Below, in pieces: positions 30,702-38,857 of a DNA stretch of 40,258 bases. Position numbers and translations under genes: made by a program. The notes below the pieces were generated by a model. That model made no database searches. It was not told the origin of the DNA and saw only the letters and a program-made list of their open reading frames with translations. This DNA is from Streptomyces chilikensis (GTDB taxonomy: Bacteria; Actinomycetota; Actinomycetes; Streptomycetales; Streptomycetaceae): positions 3,403,168-3,443,425 of the forward strand of contig NZ_LWCC02000005.1 in the NCBI RefSeq assembly GCF_001642695.1, read 5' to 3'. Position 1 is the first letter of the stretch; every line of letters begins with the position of its first letter.

Positions 30702-31520
30702 TCAGCCCTTGCGGGCCACCGCCACGTAGCTGCCGCTGACGATGCCCTCCTGGCCGGGGACGGGCTCGCCGAGCTCGGGGTGCCAGTCCTCGGCGAGCAC
30801 GATGCCCGGCTCGAGGACGTCCAGGCCCTCGAAGAAGCGCGCGAACCGTTCCCGGCGGCGCATCTCCATGGTCACGCCGCCGGCCCGGTAGAGGTCCATG
30901 ACCTTCCGGGACGCCTCCTCGGGGTGGAAGTCCGGAGTGAGGTGCGAGATCACCAGGTAGCTCCCCGGGGCCACCGCGTCGACCAGCCGCTCCACCAGCT
31001 CGTAGGCCCCGTCCTCGTCGGCGAGGAAGTGCAGCAGGGCGATCAGGGAGACGGCGACCGGGCGGCCGAGGTCCAGCACCTCGGCGGCCTTCTCCAGGAT
31101 CACCTCGGTGTCGCGGGCGTCGGCCTGCACGTAGGCGAGGGCGCCTTCCCTGGTGCCGCGGAGCAGTGCCTTGGCGTGGGCCAGCACGATCGGGTCGTTG
31201 TCGCAGTACACCACCCGGGTCTCCGGGGCGATCCCCTGCGCCACCTGGTGCAGGTTGGGCTCGGTGGGTATGCCGGTGCCCACGTCGAGGAACTGCCGGA
31301 CGCCCTCACCGGTCAGCCGGCGCACGGCGCGGTGCATGAAGGCCCGGTTCATCCTGGCCATGACCGGGATCTGCGGCCCGAAGGCGGTCAGCTGCCGTCC
31401 CAGCTCCTCGTCGACCGGGTAGTTGTCCTTGCCGCCGAGGAACCAGTCGTACATCCGGGCGGGATGCGGCCTGCTGGTGTCGATGACCGGCGCTGCGTCG
31501 TCGTGGGTGGGACCGGGCAT
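30702..31520 (-). CDS. SAM-dependent methyltransferase (DUF574/Methyltransf_19 type)
   Basis: A 272-residue protein of the actinobacterial S-adenosyl methyltransferase family, common in many paralogues in Streptomyces. Signatures: ARMYDWFLGGKDNYPVDEELG (about 22-42), FLDVGTGIPTEPNLHQVAQ (SAM motif I), RVVYCDNDPIVLAHA and VSLIALLHFLADEDG. ATG at 31520 follows CCTGGAG at correct spacing; an in-frame TTG at 31553 would add 11 residues with no support. The family's substrate and role are unknown. It sits alone, with no operon partner. Confidence 0.9.
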   Translation of the reverse strand: MPGPTHDDAAPVIDTSRPHPARMYDWFLGGKDNYPVDEELGRQLTAFGPQIPVMARMNRAFMHRAVRRLTGEGVRQFLDVGTGIPTEPNLHQVAQGIAPETRVVYCDNDPIVLAHAKALLRGTREGALAYVQADARDTEVILEKAAEVLDLGRPVAVSLIALLHFLADEDGAYELVERLVDAVAPGSYLVISHLTPDFHPEEASRKVMDLYRAGGVTMEMRRRERFARFFEGLDVLEPGIVLAEDWHPELGEPVPGQEGIVSGSYVAVARKG

Positions 31521-31741
31521 GGCGGGCTCCAGGGGTTGCCGACGGGTGATCAACTGTCGTGCAGATTAGCGCCAGTTGCGGACGGGCCCCGACCCGCCCG
31601 GCGGTCGCCCGGGGGCGCCCCGCGCCGCCCGTGCGGCCGGACCGGCCGGAGAGCCCGTCGGGGAGGACGCCGGAGTCGCCGTCGGGGCCGGCGCGGCCCG
31701 GGGGCCGGTCCGGCGGTCGCGCCGGACGGACCCCCGGGGCT

Positions 31742-32290
31742 TCAGCGCTTGAGCGTGAAGGCGAAGTCGCCGGAGAGCCTGCCGTTCAGCCGGACCGACG
31801 GGACGAGGTTCCCCTCGGTGACCAGCCGTTCCACCTCGGCCCGCGACAGGCCGCAGCCCTCGGCGATCAGCCGGACCGGCCGGACGGGTATCCGGGCCGC
31901 GAAGCGGACCGAGACGTCGATCGCCCCGCGGCCCCGGTGCTCCGTTCCGCCGGTGTCGAGGCGCCAGGCGCCGTCCCAGTCGAGGGCGATGCGATTGCGG
32001 CGCCGCAGGACCGGATCCCGCAGGAGTTCGGCGGCCAGGACGGGATCGTTGTCGTGCAGCCGGTCCAGCAGCCCGGGCCTCACGGAGCGCACGCGCGCCC
32101 GCTCCAGGACCGTGAGCTTCGCGGTCTCCCCGCACGTGGCGCAGAGCACGAGGAGCCAGGCGTCGATGAGCTTGTGGTGCGCGTTGACGCGGAACTTGCC
32201 GTTCGCCCGGAAGCGCCCGGACGCGCAAGTGCGGCAACGGCGGAGGACGGAGGGAAGGCAGGTGGGCGTGACCACCCAGTTCTCGAGCAC
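31742..32290 (-). CDS. DUF1062 domain protein with N-terminal zinc-ribbon-like cysteines
   Basis: A 182-residue protein of the DUF1062 family. The N-terminal part has CxxC-type pairs (RRCRTCASG, LCATCGETAKL) that can form a zinc ribbon. The central segment RVNAHHKLIDAWLLVLC and the C-terminal block ARIPVRPVRLIAEGCGLSRAEVERLVTEG are typical of the family as I recall it; the last resembles a helix-turn-helix-like motif. GTG at 32290 starts directly at ENWVVTPTC; an in-frame TTG at 32326 is an alternative. No clear ribosome site at either. Function unknown. Confidence 0.78.
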   Translation of the reverse strand: MLENWVVTPTCLPSVLRRCRTCASGRFRANGKFRVNAHHKLIDAWLLVLCATCGETAKLTVLERARVRSVRPGLLDRLHDNDPVLAAELLRDPVLRRRNRIALDWDGAWRLDTGGTEHRGRGAIDVSVRFAARIPVRPVRLIAEGCGLSRAEVERLVTEGNLVPSVRLNGRLSGDFAFTLKR

Positions 32291-32669
32291 AGCAGTACAC
32301 CGGTTCCAGTGAGAAATCCGCAGCAAGAAGGGGCGCGGCGCACAGGTGCGGTGCTACGCGCGACGATTCGGCGCTCAGGAGGTCTCACACGGCGTACAAC
32401 GGAACGTCCTTGCCTCGGCGACTCGGTGCGGCAGCACGGTAGCGGCGCACGGCGGCGTCGCTCCACCGCTTTTCACGCGCCCCGACGCACCCGACGCACC
32501 CAGGAAGGGCGCGTCGGGGCGTCGGCCGGGGGGCGCGGCCGGGACGCGCGGACGCCCGCCGCTCCGGTGGGCGGCGGGCGTCGTCAGCGGTGGGCCGCTG
32601 TCAGGGGCGGGCGGGATTCCGGCCCGGTCCGGCCGGGGCGCGGCGAGCGGGACGGGGCCCGGTGGCGGC
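32291..32669. other. Gene-free region with two strong hairpins
   Basis: 379 bases with no supported gene. CGCCCCGACGC (32478-32488) pairs with GCGTCGGGGCG (32511-32521), and GACGCCCGCCGC (32551-32562) pairs with GCGGCGGGCGTC (32571-32582) across an 8-base loop. The rest (32291-32470) probably holds the DUF1062 promoter, but I see no convincing hexamers. Confidence 0.6.
32551..32582. terminator. 12-bp perfect stem terminator after the VOC gene
   Basis: Stem GACGCCCGCCGC/GCGGCGGGCGTC, 8-base loop, about 90 bases beyond the VOC stop on the minus strand. Its position suits termination of that gene. Confidence 0.65.
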
Positions 32670-33044
32670 TCAGTGCAGGCAGAGGCAGAAGGGGTGGCCC
32701 GCCGGGTCCGCGTAGACCCGCCAGTTGGCGCCCGGGCGGATCCGGTCCGTCCGCTCCAGCACGGTCGCGCCGAGGGCGAGCGCCCGTTCCTCCTCGCCGT
32801 CGAGGTCGTCCACGTCGAAGTCCAGGTGGAGCTGCTGCGGGCGCTCCTGGCCGGGCCATTCGGGCGGCCGGTAGCCGTCCACCCGCTGGCAGGCCAGCGG
32901 GGTCCCCTCGAACCCGTGCACCTCGACCCAGTCGGCGTCCTCGGCGCCGGCGACCACCCGGCCGCCGAGCAGAGCCGCGTAGAACTCGGCCAGCCGTACC
33001 GGATCGGCGCAGTCCAGCGCGACGGCCTGCAGCTTTCGGATCAC
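32670..33044 (-). CDS. VOC family (glyoxalase/dioxygenase superfamily) protein
   Basis: A 124-residue single-domain VOC protein. The two beta-alpha-beta-beta-beta modules are visible: VALDCADPVRLAEFYAALLGG (residues 7-27) and LHLDFDVDDLDGEEERALALGA (about 73-94), ending DPAGHPFCLCLH. Possible metal ligands are His in QLHLDFDV and Asp/His in the final strand. GTG at 33044 is preceded by GAGGGG; GTG at 33053 is an alternative. Such proteins serve as thiol transferases, resistance proteins or isomerases; the exact role is unknown. Confidence 0.85.
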   Translation of the reverse strand: MIRKLQAVALDCADPVRLAEFYAALLGGRVVAGAEDADWVEVHGFEGTPLACQRVDGYRPPEWPGQERPQQLHLDFDVDDLDGEEERALALGATVLERTDRIRPGANWRVYADPAGHPFCLCLH

Positions 33045-33127
33045 TTCCGGCACCCCTCGCACTCCGGCCGCTTCCGCGACGCCCGTATCGTACGGGAGGG
33101 GTCGTACCCGCCGTCCCGGCGGGCATG

Positions 33128-33181
33128 CGCCCACCACCCGGTGCACGCCCACCACCCGGTGCACGCCCAGCACCCGGTGCA
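33128..33181 (+). repeat. Three tandem copies of an 18-bp unit
   Basis: CGCCCACCACCCGGTGCA is present three times, the third with one change (CAG for CAC). It lies in the gap upstream of the VOC gene, outside any supported gene. Confidence 0.9.
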
Positions 33182-33258
33182 CGCCCCCACCCCCGCGCTC
33201 CCGCCACCGGGCCACGGGCCGGTCCGGCGGCGGGAGCGCGGGGACGGTGACGTCCGGG

Positions 33259-34071
33259 TCAGGCCGAACCGGAGGCCAGCAGGGCGACGTGGGGGAGGGC
33301 GGCCAGCCCGTCGTCGCCGAGGAGGGGCTGGACCAGGGCGTCGAACTCCTTGCGGACCGCGTCGATCACGTCCTGCGGCTGGGCGGCCACCAGGGCGCCG
33401 ACCGGGCCGACGCCGCCGGCCGTGCCCGCCCACCAGCGCTCGGGGTCGACGCGGTGCTCGAAGCGCACCGTCTCGCAGACCACGCCGGTGAACCCGGCGC
33501 CGGACAGGAGCGCGGCGACGCCCTCCTCCGTGAGCGGGAAGTCCTCCTCCGGGGCGATCGGCGGAAGCGCCGGCGGCAGGCCGAGACCGGCCGCGGCGAC
33601 GGCCTGGCGGGCCAGGCTCTGGCCGGCGCCCCGCTCGTCGCCCCACAGGCTGACGGCGACCCGCCCGCAGTCCCCGGTGACCCGGCGCAGCTCGGCCGCG
33701 GCGGCCCGCGGCCGGCCCACGTGGTTCAGCACGAAGTTGGCCAGCACGGCGTCGAAGGTGCCGTCCACGAACGGCAGTTCGGGCAGGGCGGCGACCCGGA
33801 CGTCGGCCTCCGGAACGGCCTCGGCGGTCCACAGGGTCATGTCCGGCTCTGCGTCGACGGCGCTCACGATCGCCCTGGCGCGGCAGGCCGCCGCGGCCAC
33901 CGCCCCCGTCCCCGTGCCGACGTCCAGCACCCGGGCGCCGGGGCCGACCCCCGCGGCGTCGAGCAGGGCGGGGACGGTGTGGGCGCACAGGCCGGCGAAG
34001 CTGCGCGCGTACGCGGCGGCGCGGCCGTCCCAGATGCGCCGCTCGGCTTCGTCGAATGGAGTCATGTTCAT
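33259..34071 (-). CDS. Class I SAM-dependent methyltransferase
   Basis: A 270-residue Methyltransf_11/25-type enzyme. Motif I is RVLDVGTGTGAVAAAAC (about 47-63); the acidic strand end is IVSAVDAEPDM; post-I blocks are LPFVDGTFDAVLANFVLNHVGRP and ELRRVTGDCGRVAVSLWG. The C-terminal part is a helical cap (PEEDFPLTEEGVAALLSGAGF). The ATG at 34071 or the next Met six bases in can be the start; both precede the first helix DEAERRIWDGRAAAYARSF. Substrate unknown. Divergent from the sulfur operon. Confidence 0.88.
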   Translation of the reverse strand: MNMTPFDEAERRIWDGRAAAYARSFAGLCAHTVPALLDAAGVGPGARVLDVGTGTGAVAAAACRARAIVSAVDAEPDMTLWTAEAVPEADVRVAALPELPFVDGTFDAVLANFVLNHVGRPRAAAAELRRVTGDCGRVAVSLWGDERGAGQSLARQAVAAAGLGLPPALPPIAPEEDFPLTEEGVAALLSGAGFTGVVCETVRFEHRVDPERWWAGTAGGVGPVGALVAAQPQDVIDAVRKEFDALVQPLLGDDGLAALPHVALLASGSA

Positions 34072-34229
34072 CGGGGCATGGTACGAACCTCCGTGGCGCG
34101 AACGGGTTCTGACGGGATGTCGGAAAGGTGAACCCGGAGGTGCCGGGCTGACGCGCGCCCCCGCGCGCGCCGCTTGTTGCCGGAAGACGAAGGCGGCGTG
34201 GCGGTCGCGCTACGGCACGGCGGGAAGCC

Positions 34230-34259
34230 TTGAACGGTTCCCCGGGCCGTCCCTAGGGT
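34230..34259 (+). promoter_or_regulatory. Predicted leaderless promoter of the sulfonate operon
   Basis: TTGAAC (34230-34235) and TAGGGT (34254-34259) have an 18-bp spacer. The leader-peptide ATG lies eight bases after the -10 box, so the mRNA probably starts at that ATG, as known for cysteine-attenuated leader peptides in mycobacteria. Confidence 0.6.
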
Positions 34260-34266
34260 CGTCGGC

Positions 34267-34341
34267 ATGCGGAACTCCCTGCGGTTCACCAAGAGGCGCG
34301 CCGTCGACCTGATGCGCGTCGCCACCGCCGTCTGTCGCTGA
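34267..34341 (+). CDS. Leader peptide (24 aa) ending in Cys-Arg, probable sulfur attenuator
   Basis: A tiny ORF, MRNSLRFTKRRAVDLMRVATAVCR read in two parts: basic start (MRNSLRFTKRR) and AVDLMRVATAVCR end. This end (R-x-VDLxRVxxxxCR) is the pattern of the short actinobacterial putative leader peptides found before sulfur-assimilation operons. The Cys codon (TGT) is third from last, next to the stop. When cysteine is scarce, ribosomes stalling there should change folding of the mRNA before the SsuA gene. The ORF is too short for ordinary gene finders. It sits right after a good leaderless promoter. Mechanism is inferred from mycobacterial examples. Confidence 0.85.
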   Translation: MRNSLRFTKRRAVDLMRVATAVCR

Positions 34342-34367
34342 GCCCGAGCTCGTCGCGCGGCCCCGTC

Positions 34368-34406
34368 GGTCCGGACGCCGGACCGGGCCGGTGTCCTCTC
34401 CCGGCC
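34368..34406 (+). terminator. Candidate attenuator hairpins between leader peptide and SsuA gene
   Basis: GGTCCGG-ACG-CCGGACC (34368-34384) is a perfect 7-bp stem; GGCCGG (34386-34391) with CCGGCC (34401-34406) follows at once. They lie 27 and 45 bases after the leader stop, where an attenuator is expected. The two stems may be alternative structures. Confidence 0.5.
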
Positions 34407-34576
34407 GGGCCCCGCCGCCTTCCCCGCCCCGCTCCTCCCCGCTCCGCGGACCCCGTGCTCATATGCCACGCGCTCATGTGTCGTGCCGCCGTGTGCTCCA
34501 GGCCCATGTGACGCCGTCATGGCGTGTGCCGTGCGCGCCCGTGTGCTGCCGCCGCTTCTTCCAAAGGCTGTCCTCG

Positions 34577-35725
34577 ATGAAGATCCGTTTCCGTCCCCGC
34601 ACGCCCCGTCCCCGCACTCCCCGCCCCCACCTGGCCGGTCTCCCCGTGCCCGGTGCTCCGTCCGGGCGCCGCCGCCCGCCCGCGCTGCTCGCGGCGGCCC
34701 TGGCGCTGCCGTTCCTGCTCGCCTCCTGCGCCCTCGACGCGCAGACCACCGCGGGCGGCGAGGACCTGGCGAGCCGGAAGATCCCCGCCGAGGTGTCCCC
34801 GGACACCGAGCTGACCGTCGGGTACCCCTCGCTCAAGGTGGCGCTGGAGCTCTCCGGCCAGATCGACGAGCTGCCGTTCAAGGTCGAATGGGCCAACATC
34901 AGCGGCGGCCCGCAGTGCTCGGAGGCGTTCCGGGCGGGCGCGCTCGACGTCTGCTCCGCCGCGGAGATCCCGTCCATCAACGCGCACTGGACCGGGCTGG
35001 ACACCAAACTGGTGGCCGCCGCGTTCCGCGAGGACCCCTACGCCAACCCGATCTACGAGCTGGGGACAGCCCCCGGGGCCGGCATCCGGTCCCTGGAGGA
35101 CCTGCGCGGCAAGAAGATCGCCTACAGCCCGGGACAGGCGCAGGGCGCGCTGGTCCTGCGCATCCTCGACAAGGCCGGCCTCACCCAGGAGGACGTCGAG
35201 CTGGTGGAGCTGGCCAGCACCGGCGACGTCTACCCGACCGCGCTCGGCAACCGCCAGGTGGACGCCGCGCCCATCGCGGACGTGAACATCAAGCGCTACC
35301 TGAAGAACTACGGCGGACAGGGGGCCACCACCCTCAAGCACGGTCTGCGCGACGACCCCTCGCACCTGTGGGCGCTCACCGAGTCGGTGACCGACCCGGA
35401 GAAGGCCGCCGCCGTCCGGGAGCTGGTGAAGTTCTGGGCGCGGGCGCAGATCTGGATCGACCGGCACCCCGAGGAGTGGGTCGAGGGCTGGTACGTCAAG
35501 GACCAGGGCCTCAGCCGGGAGGACGGCGAGTACCTGGTGGAGCGGGCGGGCACCCCCGTGATCCCGGCCGACTGGTCCGGCGCGATCGAACGCCAGCAGA
35601 AGACCGTCGACCTGCTCGCCGAGGAGCAGGACCGCGAACGGTTCGACGTGAGGATCCTCTTCGACCGGCGCTTCGAGAAGGTCGGGGCCCAGGCGGTCGC
35701 CGCCGGGGACGGGGGCGCGTCATGA
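34577..35725 (+). CDS. Aliphatic sulfonate ABC transporter substrate-binding lipoprotein (SsuA-like)
   Basis: A 382-residue solute-binding lipoprotein. A long basic N-region (about 35 residues, many Arg) precedes the signal helix and lipobox LASC, lipid Cys near residue 51. The binding-protein fold is SsuA/NitT/TauA type: VSPDTELTVGYPSLKVAL, AGALDVCSAAEIPSINAHW, IRSLEDLRGKKIAYSPGQAQGALVLRIL and KFWARAQIWIDRHPEEWV. ATG at 34577 is the natural start of the secretion signal. It overlaps the permease start as ATGA. Substrate is inferred to be alkanesulfonate or another organosulfur compound from the leader peptide and the monooxygenase downstream. Confidence 0.9.
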   Translation: MKIRFRPRTPRPRTPRPHLAGLPVPGAPSGRRRPPALLAAALALPFLLASCALDAQTTAGGEDLASRKIPAEVSPDTELTVGYPSLKVALELSGQIDELPFKVEWANISGGPQCSEAFRAGALDVCSAAEIPSINAHWTGLDTKLVAAAFREDPYANPIYELGTAPGAGIRSLEDLRGKKIAYSPGQAQGALVLRILDKAGLTQEDVELVELASTGDVYPTALGNRQVDAAPIADVNIKRYLKNYGGQGATTLKHGLRDDPSHLWALTESVTDPEKAAAVRELVKFWARAQIWIDRHPEEWVEGWYVKDQGLSREDGEYLVERAGTPVIPADWSGAIERQQKTVDLLAEEQDRERFDVRILFDRRFEKVGAQAVAAGDGGAS

Positions 35726-36591
35726 GCGTCGACGCACCCGTGCGGCGGACGGTCCCGTCCGCGTCCCGGGCAGGAGGCGGGAACGCAGCGAAGGCCCGGC
35801 CGCGGCGGGCGGCGGGCCGGCGGCTGGGGCCGGGCCGTCCGGTGCCCTACGGCTGGGTGCTGGGCCCGGCGCTGCTGTTCGCGCTGTGGGCGGCGGGCGC
35901 CGCCGCGGGGCTGATCGACCCCCGGGCGCTGCCCGCGCCGTGGACGGTGGCCGCGACGGCCGGCGACCTGATCGCCGAGGGCCGCCTCCAGGACCACCTG
36001 CTGACCTCCGCACGGCGGGCGGTGCTCGGGCTGCTGTCCGGGGTCGCGGGCGGGCTGCTGTTCGCCCTGGTGTCGGGCCTGAGCCGGGTCGGCGAGGCGC
36101 TGGTGGACGGCCCGGTGCAGATCAAGCGGGCCATCCCCTCCCTGGCGCTGATCCCGCTGCTGATCCTCTGGTTCGGCATCGGCGAGACCATGAAGGTGGT
36201 CACCATCGCCCTCGGCGTCTTCGTGCCGGTCTACATCCACACCCACAACGGCCTGCGCGCCATCGACAACCGCTACGTCGAACTCGCCGAGACGGTGCGG
36301 CTCGGCCGCGCCGCCTTCGTCCGCCAGGTCGTGCTCCCCGGCGCCCTGCCGGGCTTCCTGCTCGGCATGCGCTTCGCGGTGACGTCGGCGTGGCTCGCGC
36401 TGGCCGTCGTGGAACAGGTCAACGCCACCAGCGGCATCGGCTACATGATGGAACTCGCCCGGACGTACGGACAGACCGACGTGATCCTCGTCGGCCTGGT
36501 CGTGTACGGCCTCCTCGGGCTGGTCTCCGACGGCCTGGTGCGGCTCGTCGAGAGGAGGGCGCTGTCATGGCGTCGCACCCTGGCCGGCTGA
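35722..36591 (+). CDS. ssuC: Sulfonate ABC transporter permease (SsuC-like)
   Basis: A 289-residue inner-membrane permease. After a 40-residue Arg/Ala-rich cytoplasmic start come six helices. The BPD_transp_1 coupling loop is visible as EAxxxGxxxxxxxxxVxLPxxxP in ELAETVRLGRAAFVRQVVLPGALPGFL. Typical SsuC/TauC segments include QIKRAIPSLALIPLLILWFGIGE and VYIHTHNGLRAID. ATG overlaps the SsuA stop (ATGA) and its 3' end overlaps the ATPase start by 25 bases, so the transporter is made as one coupled unit. It forms the membrane channel for SsuA cargo. Confidence 0.93.
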   Translation: MSVDAPVRRTVPSASRAGGGNAAKARPRRAAGRRLGPGRPVPYGWVLGPALLFALWAAGAAAGLIDPRALPAPWTVAATAGDLIAEGRLQDHLLTSARRAVLGLLSGVAGGLLFALVSGLSRVGEALVDGPVQIKRAIPSLALIPLLILWFGIGETMKVVTIALGVFVPVYIHTHNGLRAIDNRYVELAETVRLGRAAFVRQVVLPGALPGFLLGMRFAVTSAWLALAVVEQVNATSGIGYMMELARTYGQTDVILVGLVVYGLLGLVSDGLVRLVERRALSWRRTLAG

Positions 36592-37463
36592 GCCCGGCCG
36601 CAGTCCGGATCGACGGACTGGTCCGCTCGTTCGCCGGGCGCCGCGTCCTGGACGGACTCGAACTGACCGTGCGGGACGGAGAGTTCGTCGCCCTGCTGGG
36701 CCGCAGCGGCTCCGGCAAGAGCACCCTGCTGCGGGCCCTGGCCCGGCTCGACCACGACGTGGACGGCGAGGGCGGGCTGACCGCCCCCGAGGACGTCTCG
36801 GTGGTCTTCCAGGACGCCCGCCTGCTGCCCTGGAAGCGGCTGCTGGACAACGTCGTCCTCGGACTGCGCGCCCCGGACGCCGAGGAGCGCGGCCGGGCGG
36901 CCCTCGCCGAGGTCGGCCTCGCCGGGCGGGAGCGGGCCTGGCCCGTGGAACTGTCCGGCGGCGAGCAGCAGCGGGTCTCGCTGGCCCGCTCCCTGGTGCG
37001 CGAACCCCGGCTGCTGCTGGCGGACGAGCCGTTCGGGGCGCTGGACGCGCTGACCCGGATCCGGATGCACGCCCTGCTGCGCACCCTGTGCGCCCGGCAC
37101 CGGCCGGCCGTCCTGCTGGTCACGCACGACGTCGACGAGGCGATCGCGCTCGCCGACCGGGTGGTGGTGCTGGACCGGGGCCGGATCGCCGCCGACCTGC
37201 CGGTCCGGCTGCCCGCCCCGCGCCGCGCCGGCGGCCCGGGCCACGCGCGGCTGCGCGACCGCCTCCTCGCCCACCTGGGCGTGGACCTCGACGAACCCGG
37301 CATCGAGGCGGACGCCGACGCCGACGCCGACGCCGACACCGGCGTCGGCGCCGATGACACCGGCGCCGGACCCGGCCGCGAGTCCGGCCGGGAGTCCGGT
37401 CACGGCTCCGGCGCCGCGAGCACCCCCGCGCACGACCGAGCGGCCGAGGAGATCCCCGCATGA
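36567..37463 (+). CDS. ssuB: Sulfonate ABC transporter ATPase (SsuB-like) with Asp-Ala repeat tail
   Basis: A 298-residue ATPase powering the sulfonate importer. Walker A GRSGSGKST (about 48-56), Q-loop VVFQDARLLPWKRLLDNV (the PW typical of this nitrate/sulfonate/taurine branch), signature LSGGEQQRVSLARSL, Walker B LLLADEPFGALD and the H-loop LLVTHDVDEA are all intact. The C-terminal tail past residue 230 is not part of the ATPase fold; it holds a run of Asp-Ala pairs encoded by GACGCC repeats and a Gly/Ser-rich end. ATG at 36567 is inside the permease gene, with GAGGAGG upstream. Its stop overlaps the next gene as ATGA. Confidence 0.93.
   Translation: MASHPGRLSPAAVRIDGLVRSFAGRRVLDGLELTVRDGEFVALLGRSGSGKSTLLRALARLDHDVDGEGGLTAPEDVSVVFQDARLLPWKRLLDNVVLGLRAPDAEERGRAALAEVGLAGRERAWPVELSGGEQQRVSLARSLVREPRLLLADEPFGALDALTRIRMHALLRTLCARHRPAVLLVTHDVDEAIALADRVVVLDRGRIAADLPVRLPAPRRAGGPGHARLRDRLLAHLGVDLDEPGIEADADADADADTGVGADDTGAGPGRESGRESGHGSGAASTPAHDRAAEEIPA
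37311..37340 (+). repeat. In-frame GACGCC hexamer repeat in the SsuB tail
   Basis: Four GACGCC units plus GACACC encode a run of Asp-Ala pairs. Because the unit is six bases, expansion or contraction keeps frame and changes tail length only. Confidence 0.85.
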
Positions 37464-38857
37464 GCGCCCAGCGGCGGCAGCTGCACCTCAACCTGTTCGT
37501 CTACCCGGGCGGCCACCACGAGGCCGCCTGGCGGTACCACGGATCGGACCCCGGCCGGGTCCTCGACATCGCCTTCTACCAGGACCTGGCCCGCCGCGCG
37601 GAACAGGCCGCGTTCGACGCGGTGTTCCTCGCGGACGGCCCGTCGCTGCCGGACAACGTGCGCTACGCCAGCCGGTTCCGGCTGGAGCCGCTCACCTGGC
37701 TCTCGGCGATCGCGGCGGCCACCGAGCGGATCGGGCTGATCGCCACCGCCTCCACCACCTACAGCGAGCCCTACAACCTGGCCCGGCTGTTCGCCTCGCT
37801 GGACCACCTCAGCCGGGGGCGGGCCGGCTGGAACATCGTCACCACCGGAGCACCCGACGCGGCCGCCAACTTCGGCCTGGACGAACACCCGGTGCACGCC
37901 GAACGCTACGACCGCGCACGGGAGTTCGTGGACGTCGTCGGCAAGCTGTGGGACAGCTGGGAGGACGGGGCGCTGGTCGCCGACCCCGGGACCGGCGTGT
38001 TCGCCGACACCGGCCGGGTGCACCCCGTCAACCACCACGGCCGCCACCTGAGGGTGCGCGGACCGCTCAACACCCCCCGCACCCCGCAGGGGCGCCCGGT
38101 GTACGTGCAGGCCGGATCCTCCGAGGACGGCCGGGCGTTCGCCGCCCGGTACGCGGAGGCCGTCTTCACCGCCCACCAGACCCTGGAGAGCGCCCAGGAG
38201 TTCTACGCCGACGTCAGGTCCCGGGCCGCCGCCCTGGGCCGGGACCCGGACGGGCTGCTGGTGCTGCCCGGCATCAGCCCGTTCATCGGCTCCACCGAGG
38301 CCGAGGCGCGGGCGCTGCAGGAGGAGTTCGACGAACTGACCCAGCCCGGCTACTCGCTCGACCTGCTGCGCAGGCTGCTCGGCCTGGAGCTGGGCGAGGA
38401 GGAGCTCGACCGGCCGGTGCCGCGCCACCTGATCGAGACCGGCGGCGAGCGGGGCCTCGGCAGCCGCTTCCAGCTGGTGCTCGACATCGTCGACCGGGAA
38501 CGGCCCACCGTCCGGCAGCTGCTGCACCGCCTCGCCGGGGCGCGCGGCCACCACGTCGTCGCCGGTACGCCGGAACAGATCGCCGACATCCTCCAGCGGT
38601 GGTTCGAGCAGGGGGCGGCCGACGGCTTCAACGTGATGCCGCCCTGGCTCCCCGGCGGCTTCGACGTGTTCGCCGAGGAGGTCGTGCCGCTGCTGCGGCG
38701 GCGCGGCCTGTTCCGCGAGGCCTACCAGGGCCGCACCCTGCGCGACCACTACGGCCTGGCCCGCCCGGAGAGCGTCTACGCCACCACCCCGGCCGCCGTT
38801 CCCGTCCCCGCCCCCACCACCGCCCCCGCACGGCAGAAGGAGCACGTCCCGTCATGA
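37460..38857 (+). CDS. FMNH2-dependent monooxygenase of the NtaA/SnaA/DszA luciferase-like family
   Basis: A 465-residue bacterial-luciferase-fold flavin-dependent oxidoreductase. Family hallmarks are the start LHLNLFVYPGGHHEAAWRYHG, FDAVFLADGPSL, ASTTYSEPYNLARLFASLDHLSRGRAGWNIVT and the late SPRPxxx-like flavin region GTPEQIADILQRWFEQGAADGFNVMPPWLPGGFDVF. Members oxidise nitrilotriacetate, EDTA, dibenzothiophene sulfone and sulfonated or sulfone compounds with a separate flavin reductase. In this operon it likely desulfonates or oxidises the compound imported by SsuABC. No reductase gene is nearby, so reduced flavin must come from elsewhere. Overlaps its neighbours by ATGA on both sides. Confidence 0.93.
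   Translation: MSAQRRQLHLNLFVYPGGHHEAAWRYHGSDPGRVLDIAFYQDLARRAEQAAFDAVFLADGPSLPDNVRYASRFRLEPLTWLSAIAAATERIGLIATASTTYSEPYNLARLFASLDHLSRGRAGWNIVTTGAPDAAANFGLDEHPVHAERYDRAREFVDVVGKLWDSWEDGALVADPGTGVFADTGRVHPVNHHGRHLRVRGPLNTPRTPQGRPVYVQAGSSEDGRAFAARYAEAVFTAHQTLESAQEFYADVRSRAAALGRDPDGLLVLPGISPFIGSTEAEARALQEEFDELTQPGYSLDLLRRLLGLELGEEELDRPVPRHLIETGGERGLGSRFQLVLDIVDRERPTVRQLLHRLAGARGHHVVAGTPEQIADILQRWFEQGAADGFNVMPPWLPGGFDVFAEEVVPLLRRRGLFREAYQGRTLRDHYGLARPESVYATTPAAVPVPAPTTAPARQKEHVPS

Noticed and set aside
33128-33181. CRISPR-like array
   Set aside because: Units are only 18 bp, directly adjacent with no spacers, and no cas gene is present.
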